Assembly (NCBI RefSeq): GCF_900095265.1
Contig: NZ_LT607655.1
Coordinates: 1 to 64,000, forward strand
DNA: 64,000 nt
Origin: Janthinobacterium sp. UMAB-56
Lineage (GTDB): Bacteria > Pseudomonadota > Gammaproteobacteria > Burkholderiales > Burkholderiaceae_D
Reading direction: 5' to 3'
The notes below the pieces were generated by a model that was not told the DNA's origin, ran no database searches, and saw only the letters and a list, made by a program, of their open reading frames with translations. Below, piece by piece: positions 1-7,879 of the stretch (position 1 is its first letter; every line of letters starts with the position of its first letter). A program made the translations under genes and the position numbers.

Positions 1-32
1 TCTTGCTAACTACTTGATTCTAAACAATTCGG

Positions 33-61
33 TGGTGGAGACGGCGGGAATCGAACCCGCG
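33..61 (-). other. tRNA/tmRNA 3'-end fragment (left att-like site)
   Basis: Read on the minus strand this is a T-arm plus acceptor 3' strand ending in CCA (T-loop GTTCGATTC, then CGTCTCC, A, CCA). No 5' part of an RNA gene follows, because integrase 1 starts straight after it. This is the layout of an attachment site left by integration into an RNA gene 3' end. It matches the 3' end of the tRNA-Ser at 35668-35760 at 25 of 29 positions. The discriminator base here is A, which fits tmRNA better than tRNA-Ser, whose discriminator is normally G. The parent gene is therefore uncertain. Confidence 0.6.
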
Positions 62-87
62 TTAGTATATGGCAAACCTTCTCGTGC

Positions 88-1095
88 CTACCCGAGCTTT
101 GCCGCCATATCCTCGGCGCTCTCGTTGTAATAGATCTGGAGCATACGCAAATCCCTATGGCCGACCATGCGCGCCAGGTCCAGCACGTTTAGTTTTTTTG
201 CCAGTCGTGTGATGGCCGCATGCCGGCTGTCGTGGAAGGTCAGTCCCTCGATGCAGGATCGTTCGCGCGCTTTACGGAAAAGGGCATCGAGCGAGGATGA
301 GGAAATACCGAACAATGGCTCCTCGCCGGAGTCCGGCAACAGCGCCAGGAGTTCCAGCGCGCGCTTTGAAAGCGGCACGTCTCGTCGCACGCCGTTTTTA
401 TTGATTGAGGCGGGGAGGCGGGCGACGGCGCCATTCACCCAGGCTGGCATCAGTCCGCAGATTTCCCCGGCCCGCATCGCTGTCTCGATGGCGAAGAGGT
501 AGGCGACCGCCACGGCCTGGCTCTTGGTCGCCACAGGCTCGTCGGCGAAGCCAAGTGCGTTGCACAGGCGTTCGATTTCATCCTCGGTAGGAATGCGTTC
601 GCGTGAGGCGGCAGGCTTGGGGCGGCGCACGTCGCTGGTCGGACTGTCCGCAAGCCATTTCCATTCCTTGCGCGCAGTCGTAAAAACGTGAGATAGCAAG
701 TTCAGCTCACGATTCACGGTCGCGCCGGTGACCTTGCTTTCACCGGTCATGCGCTGATCGCGCCAGGCGCCGAGCAGTTCAGGTGTCACGTTGGCCAGTT
801 TGATATCTTTGATTTTCTGGCCGCCAATGAGCACTTCGCCGATGGCGTTGAGGCGCAGCCTTTCCCAGCGCTCGCCGCGCTTGTGGATGGATACTTCTTC
901 CAGATACCTGTCGAATGCGTCGCCGCAGCTTTTCCCGATGACGATGCCACTGTCGGCGCCGCGCCGGATTTCGGTTTCGCGTTCCGACGCCCAGGCCGCA
1001 GCCTCGGCCTTGGTGCTGAATGTTTTAGATTCCCGTGTGCCGAGGATGGCGATTTCTGCCCGCCAACCGCCAACCCGTTTCCTGAATGAAGCCAT
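88..1095 (-). CDS. int: Tyrosine recombinase, prophage integrase 1
   Basis: Site-specific recombinase, presumably catalysing integration and excision of this prophage. The N-terminal 60 residues resemble an arm-binding domain (FRKRVGGWRAEI, then TFSTKAEAAAWA). A SAM-like core-binding region follows, then the catalytic domain with Arg in TAMRAGEIC, His and Arg in HDSRHAAITRL, His in MVGHRD and the nucleophile Tyr in LQIYYNES near the C-terminus. About 335 residues is usual for the family. The start at 1095 was preferred over an upstream in-frame ATG at 1122 because GAGAGGG lies 6-10 bases before it. The gene faces away from the prophage interior and stops 27 bp from the RNA-gene fragment, the standard int-att arrangement. 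A second integrase lies at 21.6 kb. Confidence 0.93.
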   Translation of the reverse strand: MASFRKRVGGWRAEIAILGTRESKTFSTKAEAAAWASERETEIRRGADSGIVIGKSCGDAFDRYLEEVSIHKRGERWERLRLNAIGEVLIGGQKIKDIKLANVTPELLGAWRDQRMTGESKVTGATVNRELNLLSHVFTTARKEWKWLADSPTSDVRRPKPAASRERIPTEDEIERLCNALGFADEPVATKSQAVAVAYLFAIETAMRAGEICGLMPAWVNGAVARLPASINKNGVRRDVPLSKRALELLALLPDSGEEPLFGISSSSLDALFRKARERSCIEGLTFHDSRHAAITRLAKKLNVLDLARMVGHRDLRMLQIYYNESAEDMAAKLG

Positions 1096-1111
1096 GCATC
1101 CCTCTCGTTGA

Positions 1112-1140
1112 GGCGTAATCATGGCGTAAATTTGGCGTAA
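1112..1140. repeat. Three GGCGTAA repeats at 11-bp period upstream of int
   Basis: GGCGTAA occurs at 1112-1118, 1123-1129 and 1134-1140, so the three copies are exactly one helical turn apart and face the same side of the DNA. They sit directly upstream of the integrase start. Arm-type integrase sites or an autoregulatory operator are the likely roles. A related pair, ATGGGGGTAG twice with 12-bp spacing, lies at the opposite prophage end. Confidence 0.6.
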
Positions 1141-1193
1141 TCGCTACTGGTTTTTGTCGGGTTTAATCTGGATTAAGGGAAATGTCGGGACGT

Positions 1194-1240
1194 AAAAAAA
1201 GCCACTAACCCGTTGATTATATTGGGTTTAATGGCTTTTT
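1194..1240. terminator. Bidirectional terminator-like hairpin
   Basis: AAAAAGCCA at 1196-1204 pairs with TGGCTTTTT at 1232-1240, and the stem continues inwards through TAA/TTA and CCC/GGG with a mismatch and one bulge. A- and T-runs flank the stem on both strands, so it could end transcripts from either side. It separates int from the lysis genes. Confidence 0.6.
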
Positions 1241-1263
1241 CGATGTTTCCAAATTCTGTGCGC

Positions 1264-1285
1264 TGGTGCCCGGAGCCGGAATCGA
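1264..1285 (-). other. tRNA-Phe-like 3'-end fragment
   Basis: On the minus strand this 22-bp piece reads TTCGATT, CCGGC, TCCGGGC, A, CCA. That is the 3' half of a T-arm, the acceptor 3' strand, discriminator A and CCA expected of a tRNA beginning GCCCGGA, as tRNA-Phe does. No 5' part is present. It lies on the other side of int from the fragment at 33-61. It may be a relic of another attachment event. A chance match is unlikely but not excluded. Confidence 0.45.
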
Positions 1286-1313
1286 TTTTCTATTAAAATC
1301 ATGGAGTTAAAAG

Positions 1314-1341
1314 TTATTTTGGTAAATTTGCACCAAAATAA
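1314..1341. repeat. Perfect 10-bp inverted repeat with 8-bp spacer
   Basis: TTATTTTGGT at 1314-1323 and ACCAAAATAA at 1332-1341 are exact inverted copies around AAATTTGC. The geometry suits a tyrosine-recombinase core site, two binding arms around a 6-8 bp overlap. It could equally be an AT-rich regulatory dyad. There is no clean T-run for a terminator. Confidence 0.5.
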
Positions 1342-1391
1342 CACACGCCAAAAGAACTCGCCGGGTCGAAATGGGAATCGAACCGATTCCT

Positions 1392-1667
1392 CTATTCCTG
1401 CTGACAGCCCATTATAACTGCCTCCAACTGCTCCTCATACTTTCGGGCGCGCAGCCAGTCCCGCGCCAGCGCCAGGACGATCTCGCCGTCCGTTGCCGCC
1501 GGCGCCAGCTGGTCAAACTCGTAGGTAGGCCGCTGCGGCACCGCGCTGATGCACGGCGCCATCACTGGCACCTCGACGCGCTGCGACGCCGGTGGCGTGG
1601 CGGCGCAGCTGGCCAGCAGTGCAATCGACGTGAGTTGTAAAGCGATACTTGACAACTGAATTTTCAT
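1392..1667 (-). CDS. o-spanin Rz1-like outer-membrane lipoprotein
   Basis: Outer-membrane half of the spanin pair that fuses the two host membranes at the last step of lysis. The 91-residue product starts MKIQLSSIALQL and has a lipobox (LLASC) at residues 18-22, so it should be lipidated after signal peptidase II cleavage. The mature part is Pro-rich at first (PPASQRVEVPVMAP), as in many Rz1 proteins. Its ATG overlaps the Rz stop codon in an ATGA junction, so the two are probably translationally coupled. Small size, lipobox and position after Rz support the call; sequence similarity alone would be weak. Confidence 0.8.
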   Translation of the reverse strand: MKIQLSSIALQLTSIALLASCAATPPASQRVEVPVMAPCISAVPQRPTYEFDQLAPAATDGEIVLALARDWLRARKYEEQLEAVIMGCQQE

Positions 1668-2059
1668 CGCACACCCTCCAGCAGCAGCCTGACGGCCGGC
1701 ATAGCCTCGTCGCAAGTCGTGGCGCGCGCGCCCGCGACCTGCACCAGGGCCGCGTCATACTTCTTGCCCTTGGCAGCGGCTGCCGCCTGTGCTGCAGCAC
1801 CTCGTTCCTGTGCCGCCAGGGTTGCCTTGGCCATGCCATCGATGGCGCGGTTCTGCTCGCTGATCGAGGTACGCAATTGCGCGCTGATGCCCTGCTCTTG
1901 CGCCAGCGCCGCGCGCGCGGCATCCCGGTCGTCGGCGGCCAGCCACCAGCCAGTACCGCTTGAACTGGCCACAAGCAGCAGCACGGCGGCAAGGACGATG
2001 GCCGCAGCCTTCCAGATGCCGCTGACGGCGGCGCCCGCCAGCGCGCCCAGGGCGCTCAC
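1664..2059 (-). CDS. i-spanin Rz-like inner-membrane protein
   Basis: Inner-membrane spanin subunit, partner of the Rz1-like lipoprotein. One N-terminal transmembrane segment (about residues 17-33, AAAIVLAAVLLLVA) is followed by a periplasmic coiled-coil region rich in Ala, Gln and Glu (AALAQEQGISAQLRTSISEQ). Its 131 residues are close to the usual 140-150 for Rz. It overlaps the endolysin gene upstream and Rz1 downstream by ATGA junctions, giving a tightly coupled cassette in the order holin, endolysin, Rz, Rz1. Confidence 0.8.
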   Translation of the reverse strand: MSALGALAGAAVSGIWKAAAIVLAAVLLLVASSSGTGWWLAADDRDAARAALAQEQGISAQLRTSISEQNRAIDGMAKATLAAQERGAAAQAAAAAKGKKYDAALVQVAGARATTCDEAMPAVRLLLEGVR

Positions 2060-2580
2060 GCCAGCACCCGCTGCGCCACCGCGAACAGCGCCAGGCGCTC
2101 GGCCAGACCGTTCACGCCACCGTTGATGCGGCGCGTCACCCGCTCCTGGTCGCCAGCATCGGCCAAGGCGTTCAGCCCCTTCGTCTGCCAGAACCAGCCC
2201 GCCGAGCGGCAGGCGTTGACGGTCTGCTCGAGCAGCTCGGGCTTGGCCAGCAGGTCGAGGCCCAGCGCCTTTCCACAGGCGCCGTAGTTGGTGCGGCCGG
2301 TCACCTGCAGCAGGCCACGGCCACGGAAGCGCACGCCATCGCCGCGCTGCGTGTTGCCCAGGTCGACGCGGCCCTCGTAGGCCTGTCCGCTGGCCAGCTC
2401 ACGCACATAGCGCAGCTGGCCAGACTCGTGCCCCACTTGGGACAGGAACGACGCCCGGCGCGCCGGCGTCGTGATTCCGAATTCCGCCATGGCTGCATTC
2501 AGCGGCTCCAGGAAGGCAGGCGCGCGCGCACGTGCCAGCGGCATGATGGCCACCAGCTGCGCCAGCGTCACGGCGCTCAC
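2056..2580 (-). CDS. GH19 endolysin (chitinase-like muramidase)
   Basis: Phage lysin that cuts host peptidoglycan. The 174-residue protein shows glycoside hydrolase family 19 features: a likely catalytic Glu in SQVGHESGQL, and the conserved RFRGRGLLQVTGRTNYGACG block that shapes the substrate cleft, followed by ACRSAGWFW. There is no signal peptide, so release should depend on the holin encoded just upstream (4-bp overlap). GH19 lysins are common in phages of Gram-negative bacteria. The ATGA junctions on both sides indicate co-translation with holin and spanin genes. Confidence 0.92.
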   Translation of the reverse strand: MSAVTLAQLVAIMPLARARAPAFLEPLNAAMAEFGITTPARRASFLSQVGHESGQLRYVRELASGQAYEGRVDLGNTQRGDGVRFRGRGLLQVTGRTNYGACGKALGLDLLAKPELLEQTVNACRSAGWFWQTKGLNALADAGDQERVTRRINGGVNGLAERLALFAVAQRVLA

Positions 2581-3020
2581 AGGCCACCCCGAACGTCACG
2601 GACAACAGCGGCCGCGTCGCGCGCCAGCTCGCCGATGTCCTTGTCCTTGCGCTTGTCGAGCCAACGCACCGTGGCACCCAGTACCCACCAGGCGGGCAAA
2701 CCAGCGGCCACCATCAGCGGTGCGGCGATGAACAGGAAGCCCATCGTTGGGTCGCTGCCGTACAGCACTGCCACTTCTTTCGCATTGTCGAACAGACTGG
2801 GCCACCAAGAGCGCACAGCTACCACCAGCGCAGGCCCCAGCAGGAAGGAAGAAATGATCGTCACGAAGAAGCGCGCGAACGCCTCCTTTTTTGTTTTTGG
2901 CCACATAAACATGAACCCCAGTGAGGTTGCGGCAGCACCGGCCAGAACCGGGATGCCAAAAATCTTAATCAGTGCGCCGCCGGCGGCGGTCGTTTCAAGG
3001 GCCATGGAGATATCTTTCAT
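2577..3020 (-). CDS. Putative holin
   Basis: Small inner-membrane protein of 147 residues with three hydrophobic segments (about residues 14-39, 48-69 and 91-118) and a charged C-terminus (RWLDKRKDKDIGEL). No specific holin family signature was recognised. The call rests on membrane topology, size and position directly before the endolysin with an ATGA overlap. An alternative start at 3005 would remove five residues; neither start has a clear Shine-Dalgarno sequence. It would form the inner-membrane lesion that lets the endolysin out. Confidence 0.65.
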   Translation of the reverse strand: MKDISMALETTAAGGALIKIFGIPVLAGAAATSLGFMFMWPKTKKEAFARFFVTIISSFLLGPALVVAVRSWWPSLFDNAKEVAVLYGSDPTMGFLFIAAPLMVAAGLPAWWVLGATVRWLDKRKDKDIGELARDAAAVVRDVRGGL

Positions 3021-3059
3021 ATGTTTAAAATGGAAAGGCCGCTTCAGCTAGCCCAAAAA

Positions 3060-5450
3060 TCAGATGAAATTACCGTCTGAAATTCTGTTGTAGGATAGTG
3101 TGGCTACGAATGGCGTTAAATTGGCATAGGTATATGTGACCGACGTACCACCCACGCTGATAGCCCCCGACCCGGCATTATTTGTCGGCCCAGCCAGGGT
3201 CTGCAGGATCGATCCGCCGGATTGCCGCTGCGTGAAAATGAATGTCGCGGTGTTGAGCAGTGCCCCGTTACTAATTGCATACGAATTTGCATATACCAGA
3301 TACACGCCATCGGAAAGAATCACTGCGCCTAAATTGATGGTTTGCGTTGCGCCATACGTTGTGCCGGCGATGAGCTTTGTTCCCTGAACCGAAAGACCGC
3401 CAGAGCCACGAAGAATCTGTTTGGGAAAATTGCCGCCTCCCTCACTACCTGGACCGATCAGGTCGGCTGGCTGGATGTTGATGTACCGGTCATATCCATC
3501 ATGCCCAGAACCGTTATATGGGGCTGTTATGTTATGGCCCTGCACCAGATTATCGGAGCTGATACCGGCAATTGATACTGTCAGGACGCCGTGCCCATTG
3601 AAAGTGCCACCGATCGTGGAGGCCATCAGAGTCGGCGAACATGTCACTCCACGGCAGCCGTCCAGTTTTATGGCTGCGACATAGTCCGATGGGCCAGTGC
3701 CAGGAGGGGCATCTAATCCACTATTGTCGAAAACACCCGTCACACGCCCCCCGCGCGCTAATACCAGTCGGACGTCGTTGCTAGTTGTGGCGCCGCTAAA
3801 TGTGCAGTCGATATCCACCACATCAGTCCTGTCAATATCGATCGCCTCCGTAAATCCCTGGCGCTGAATATCAACACCTGACATTTTGAATAATTCCAGA
3901 TGCGAGGTGCGCACACGAATGCTGGAATAGATGCCACCGGGTGTACCGAACATGCGCCCGCCGTTTTGCACATAGCGACCGGTGCAGCCAGTGATGTAAC
4001 TCGGCGCGCCGAACATTTCCGCGTTAGCATTGTTAATATCGATATAACTCAGGCTTGCATCGATATGCGCACCGGCCGTGTCCAGTTCACAATCCACTAA
4101 AAACAAATTAACGCCGCGGTTACCAATGAAACCATCAGAACGTATTGCCGGCGTGGTACCGACACCTGCAATACGGATGTGAGCTGGGGCATTCTGGAAT
4201 ACGCACTGCACAATGCGGAAGTCAGTCGCATCGACGTCGAAATATAGCGATCCGCCGTTAGGGTAATCTCCATAGTTGATGCCGCTCCCCGATAACGGCA
4301 GATCAAACGTACTGCCCACAGTCACGTACCAGAACTCCACCCATTGCACAGCGCTAGTTACGGCTGCGTTACAAAGGGTGCTGCCGTCCAGGCTGGCGCG
4401 ACTCCATTTAATGATGGGTTTGTTCCGATTATCGCCAGCGACCACCGCAAAGCAGGTCCATGTAACAGTCCCGTCATTGACGGTTGCGCCCACAGTCGTG
4501 GGCCAGACGGGTTCGACAGCACCAGATACCCCTTTCATATTTGCGCGGTAATAAAACCCGTTGGATGTGGTAGGTAGGCGTGTGCTGAATTGCTGGAACT
4601 GATAGCTGGCCTGCCAGCGCCCCGAGGGCGTCACCCCCGTACTATCCATGATGATTCGCGTGTGACTACCTGTATTAGCGGGGTGCGCACGCGCAGTCAG
4701 CAAAATATTCGTTGGGAAGGTCGTTGTGCCCGTGACGCGCAGACGACCAGGCTCAACAATACCAACTGGCCGGCCCTGCCCAATTCCTGCCCACGGGGTG
4801 TTGGTGCTCACCGCGCGCCAAAGGCAGTTGGCAAATTTCTGGAATGCCACTGTGCTGTCAGTTTGACCTGTGTGGTCACAACCAAACCAAGCACTGGAGA
4901 CACCACCCTCAAAGTTGCGCTTCCAGCATCCACCGCCAGCAGCCCTAAAAACGGTACCATCATCTGTGACCGAGGTGTTGTCGGATGGGTCTAGCACGAA
5001 TGATCCCGCAATTGGGGCTGGTCGTGCAGTGACGAGGTAACCAGACACGTCAACGCGCTGACGTGGTCCGCTGTAGGCTTTTAGTGCTGCATAATCGGGA
5101 AGTTGTAGCGCTTGAAAAGATTGCGCGACAGTTTCGCCACCGTTGCCGATATTTTGCGATCCGGTAGCAGTTGACAGGTTAATAGACCCAATGTTATCGC
5201 GATCCCAGATCGTATTCCCCTGCGCATCCCTCAAGATGATCCGGTACAAATCATCACCGTACATCACGACCTCGCCGCGCGCGTTAGCCAGCGTAGGGTT
5301 GGTATTGGCAATGGTCAGCGCCGCATCCTGAAAGGTATTTTTCGGCGTCAGCGTACCAGCTGCGTACGTGAAGATCTGGCCGCCAATCAGCGGATTCCAG
5401 TTTGCATCCTGGAACAACTGCTTCGGTTGGGGTAATAGGCTGCCTGCCAT
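3060..5450 (-). CDS. Tailspike with P22-type head-binding domain
   Basis: Receptor-binding tailspike, probably with polysaccharide-degrading activity. The first 110 residues (PQPKQLFQDANWNPLIGGQI, then TPKNTFQDAALT and GDDLYRIILRDAQGN) match the P22 tailspike head-binding domain that docks to the tail machine. The next 500 or so residues hold repeated short beta-strand segments of a right-handed beta-helix (GVNLFLVDCELDTAGAHIDA, FRIVQCVFQNAPAHI). The C-terminus looks like a compact beta-rich trimerisation or receptor domain. With 796 residues it is longer than the P22 spike of 667. A terminator just upstream (5463-5487) separates it from the ejection genes. Unlike in Bordetella phage BPP-1, this receptor-binding gene carries no DGR variable repeat. 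Confidence 0.88.
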   Translation of the reverse strand: MAGSLLPQPKQLFQDANWNPLIGGQIFTYAAGTLTPKNTFQDAALTIANTNPTLANARGEVVMYGDDLYRIILRDAQGNTIWDRDNIGSINLSTATGSQNIGNGGETVAQSFQALQLPDYAALKAYSGPRQRVDVSGYLVTARPAPIAGSFVLDPSDNTSVTDDGTVFRAAGGGCWKRNFEGGVSSAWFGCDHTGQTDSTVAFQKFANCLWRAVSTNTPWAGIGQGRPVGIVEPGRLRVTGTTTFPTNILLTARAHPANTGSHTRIIMDSTGVTPSGRWQASYQFQQFSTRLPTTSNGFYYRANMKGVSGAVEPVWPTTVGATVNDGTVTWTCFAVVAGDNRNKPIIKWSRASLDGSTLCNAAVTSAVQWVEFWYVTVGSTFDLPLSGSGINYGDYPNGGSLYFDVDATDFRIVQCVFQNAPAHIRIAGVGTTPAIRSDGFIGNRGVNLFLVDCELDTAGAHIDASLSYIDINNANAEMFGAPSYITGCTGRYVQNGGRMFGTPGGIYSSIRVRTSHLELFKMSGVDIQRQGFTEAIDIDRTDVVDIDCTFSGATTSNDVRLVLARGGRVTGVFDNSGLDAPPGTGPSDYVAAIKLDGCRGVTCSPTLMASTIGGTFNGHGVLTVSIAGISSDNLVQGHNITAPYNGSGHDGYDRYINIQPADLIGPGSEGGGNFPKQILRGSGGLSVQGTKLIAGTTYGATQTINLGAVILSDGVYLVYANSYAISNGALLNTATFIFTQRQSGGSILQTLAGPTNNAGSGAISVGGTSVTYTYANLTPFVATLSYNRISDGNFI

Positions 5451-5462
5451 GGACGTTCCAAT

Positions 5463-5487
5463 AAAAAAAGCCCGCTAAGTAGCGGGC
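5463..5487 (-). terminator. Rho-independent terminator
   Basis: GCCCGCTA (5470-5477) and TAGCGGGC (5480-5487) form an 8-bp GC-rich stem. On the minus strand it is followed by seven T (A at 5463-5469). It would limit read-through from the ejection-protein genes into the tailspike. The roughly 200 bp between here and 5684 show no convincing gene. Confidence 0.8.
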
Positions 5488-5683
5488 GTTTGTCGATGTA
5501 CCGCACGGGGCGGGAGGTATTTTTGGTGCGGCGATGGCCGCCGGGGTTACTGGCGGTCACCTGGTGTCAGCGACGCCGCGCGATAAACTGTCGGTGCCGC
5601 TTTGTCGATCAGCCGATTGGTGTCCGTGCCGATACGCGTGGGCTGCTGCAGCTGCAGGTAGCGGCAGACAATGCTGTGTGTCA

Positions 5684-7879
5684 CTACGGTGTTAGCGGCA
5701 CCTGCACTGATGGGGCGAACAGCTTGTTGGCCGCCTGCGCGCCGCCAACACCGCCAAGGGCGCCGACGCGCGTCGAGAGCTGCAGGTTTTTGTCGTTGAT
5801 ACGTTGCACCAGGTTGACCAGGGAATTCATCTGCTGCTCGGCTTCAGGGCCGCGCATCAGCATGATCCGGCCCATCTGGTCACGTACGCGTTCGGGCGTG
5901 GCCACGCGGTTCCATGCATTTTTGGCTGAGCCAACGGCACTGAGCAAATTGCCGCCCTTGGCCGAGCCGAGCGCATGGGCGGCGTCGTTCATCGCCGACA
6001 GATCCAGGTCACCCATCCCCGACTGGCGTTCAGCAGTCTGCGAGCCTTGGTTGATGCGCTGAATATTCTTCATTTGCGCTTCCCGTGCTACATCGGCGGC
6101 GAACTCACGGTAGGCCCGGTCGCTGCCGAAAATGACGCGCAGCTTTTCCTGCATCGACGGGTTTTTCCACATGTTCATTATCTCGGTCTGCCCGGACTGC
6201 GATCCCAACTTGTCGCGCAGTCCCTCGAAGGCGCCAATACGGAAGGCCTGCTGCTCGCCTTCGCTCATATCGCGCACCACCGCCCTGATGGCGCCACCCT
6301 TTTGCTGAATCGCTTTCTCGCCGGCCTTGGCTGCATCCATCAAATCCGAGGGTTTTGAGTAAGCGTTACGAGCCGCCTGGTACAGCGATTGGCCAGTCTT
6401 CGTATCGGTTGTGACCTTGTCTAGTTCGTTCACCAGCTTGGTCCGCAGGTTGGTAACCTCTCGACCAAATGAGGTTACAGTGCCATCGCTTTTCAGGGCG
6501 GATGAAGATTTCAGCAGATCGTCCAGGCCCTGTTTAATATGGTCGAGATCTCCCATCTTCCACTTGCTGACCTGGTTGGTCAGGCCATTGACCGCTGGCG
6601 CCGTAACATCGAGGGAAAAAGGCTGCTGAGCAGCGGTGGCAATATCTCGAGCCATTTTTACGGCTTTTAGTTGGTCGGCCGCCTTGACGATCTCTTGCAG
6701 GTTACTCGAGGGGACCACTTCCACCTGACGTAGCTGCGAGTACAGCGGTGCTGCGTCCGCGCTGCGGCGCTTGGTCAAGGCAGCAATTGTCGACTCCATG
6801 CGTTGACCCTGCGTGTCGAGCGCGCTTTCAGCATCGGCCCGCAGGCGCGCGCCGGACGTGGCAGTGCGCTGATGCTGCAGGTTCGCCACGGCCTGCTTAG
6901 TACGCCCTGGTAAGGTAGCCAGCACGTCGAGCAAGGCGGACGAATTGCGGCCGCCCGCGTCGGCCAGCACGGCGGTATCATCGCCCAAGCGGTTGAAGCG
7001 CTTGGCGATCTGCAGCACGGGATTGATCGCCCCGCTGGTAAACAAGTCGCCAGTGGCATCGCGCGCGAAGGCCTGGGCAATTTTTTGGCGTGCATACTCG
7101 GCCGCAGCTGTTTCTGAAACGCGCTGCCTGACGTTGCCCGCGACGGCGCCCAGCACGCCAGTAACGGGCGAGGCGATGCCGCCGAAGGCCGCACTGGTAG
7201 CAGCTCCTTTGGCGCTGTCCGCGAGCGTGCCGCCAATGGTGTCCGCATTTGAATGCGTGGCGCCCAGCACGCCGCCGTACGCAGCGCCAACGCCGGCTGC
7301 CTGCGCCGCCCGTGGAGCCCAGCCGGTGAACTTTGTCCCGGTGCCAACGGCACCGGTTGCCTTTGCCAGTGAGTTGGCGCCCTTGAGCGCGGCGCCGCCC
7401 AGTGGCAGCGTCGCGAGGATTTCGCCGCCCACCTCGCCAGTGGCCGCCAACAGCGGGTTGCGTGCCTTGTACGGCGCAAGCTCCTCCGTCATCTTGGCGC
7501 GGCCGGCGTCGGCGTCGTTGACCAGCCAGGTACCGGCGCGGCTGAGTGCCGATTTTTTTGGCTTGTTCCCGGTCACCAGGTCGGACATTGATGGCGCGGT
7601 ACCGCCGACGGCGTCGCCGAGGAATTCATACCATTTCCCGAGACCGCGCTGCGCGCCCAAGACCAGGCCACCAACACCTTTGCCCAGGCCGCCAGCGAGT
7701 GTGATGGCACCATCGACAACGCCGCCATCACCATCACTGGCAGCGGGCGCAGCTGCGGGAACGGGCTTTTCTTCCGGCATAGTCTGGATATATGCCGCCA
7801 GCTTTCGGGCACCTTCGGTATCGCCTGCCTTGTCGGCATTGCGCAAGGCAGTGTGCAGCTCGTCGCGAGTAGCCATCAT
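5684..7879 (-). CDS. Large DNA ejection (internal virion) protein
   Basis: Probable internal virion protein ejected with the DNA in a podovirus. The 731-residue product has a charged N-terminus (MMATRDELHTALRNADKAGD), then a long Gly/Ala-rich hydrophobic region (about residues 55-240, VDGAITLAGGLGKGVGGLVL) of the kind seen in P22 gp16/gp20-like and other membrane-interacting ejection proteins. A long helical region with coiled-coil character follows. It starts in an ATGA overlap with the preceding gene, with GGAGG 4 bp ahead of the ATG. Three such genes in a row (this one, 7876-9276 and 9294-9983) parallel P22 gp7, gp20 and gp16. The exact equivalence is inferred from order, size and composition. 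Confidence 0.7.
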   Translation of the reverse strand: MMATRDELHTALRNADKAGDTEGARKLAAYIQTMPEEKPVPAAAPAASDGDGGVVDGAITLAGGLGKGVGGLVLGAQRGLGKWYEFLGDAVGGTAPSMSDLVTGNKPKKSALSRAGTWLVNDADAGRAKMTEELAPYKARNPLLAATGEVGGEILATLPLGGAALKGANSLAKATGAVGTGTKFTGWAPRAAQAAGVGAAYGGVLGATHSNADTIGGTLADSAKGAATSAAFGGIASPVTGVLGAVAGNVRQRVSETAAAEYARQKIAQAFARDATGDLFTSGAINPVLQIAKRFNRLGDDTAVLADAGGRNSSALLDVLATLPGRTKQAVANLQHQRTATSGARLRADAESALDTQGQRMESTIAALTKRRSADAAPLYSQLRQVEVVPSSNLQEIVKAADQLKAVKMARDIATAAQQPFSLDVTAPAVNGLTNQVSKWKMGDLDHIKQGLDDLLKSSSALKSDGTVTSFGREVTNLRTKLVNELDKVTTDTKTGQSLYQAARNAYSKPSDLMDAAKAGEKAIQQKGGAIRAVVRDMSEGEQQAFRIGAFEGLRDKLGSQSGQTEIMNMWKNPSMQEKLRVIFGSDRAYREFAADVAREAQMKNIQRINQGSQTAERQSGMGDLDLSAMNDAAHALGSAKGGNLLSAVGSAKNAWNRVATPERVRDQMGRIMLMRGPEAEQQMNSLVNLVQRINDKNLQLSTRVGALGGVGGAQAANKLFAPSVQVPLTP

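Noticed and set aside
5490-6062. A 190-codon plus-strand frame downstream of the tailspike terminator
   Set aside because: Most of it is antisense to the large ejection protein, and it lacks a ribosome site. The remaining roughly 190 bp appear non-coding.
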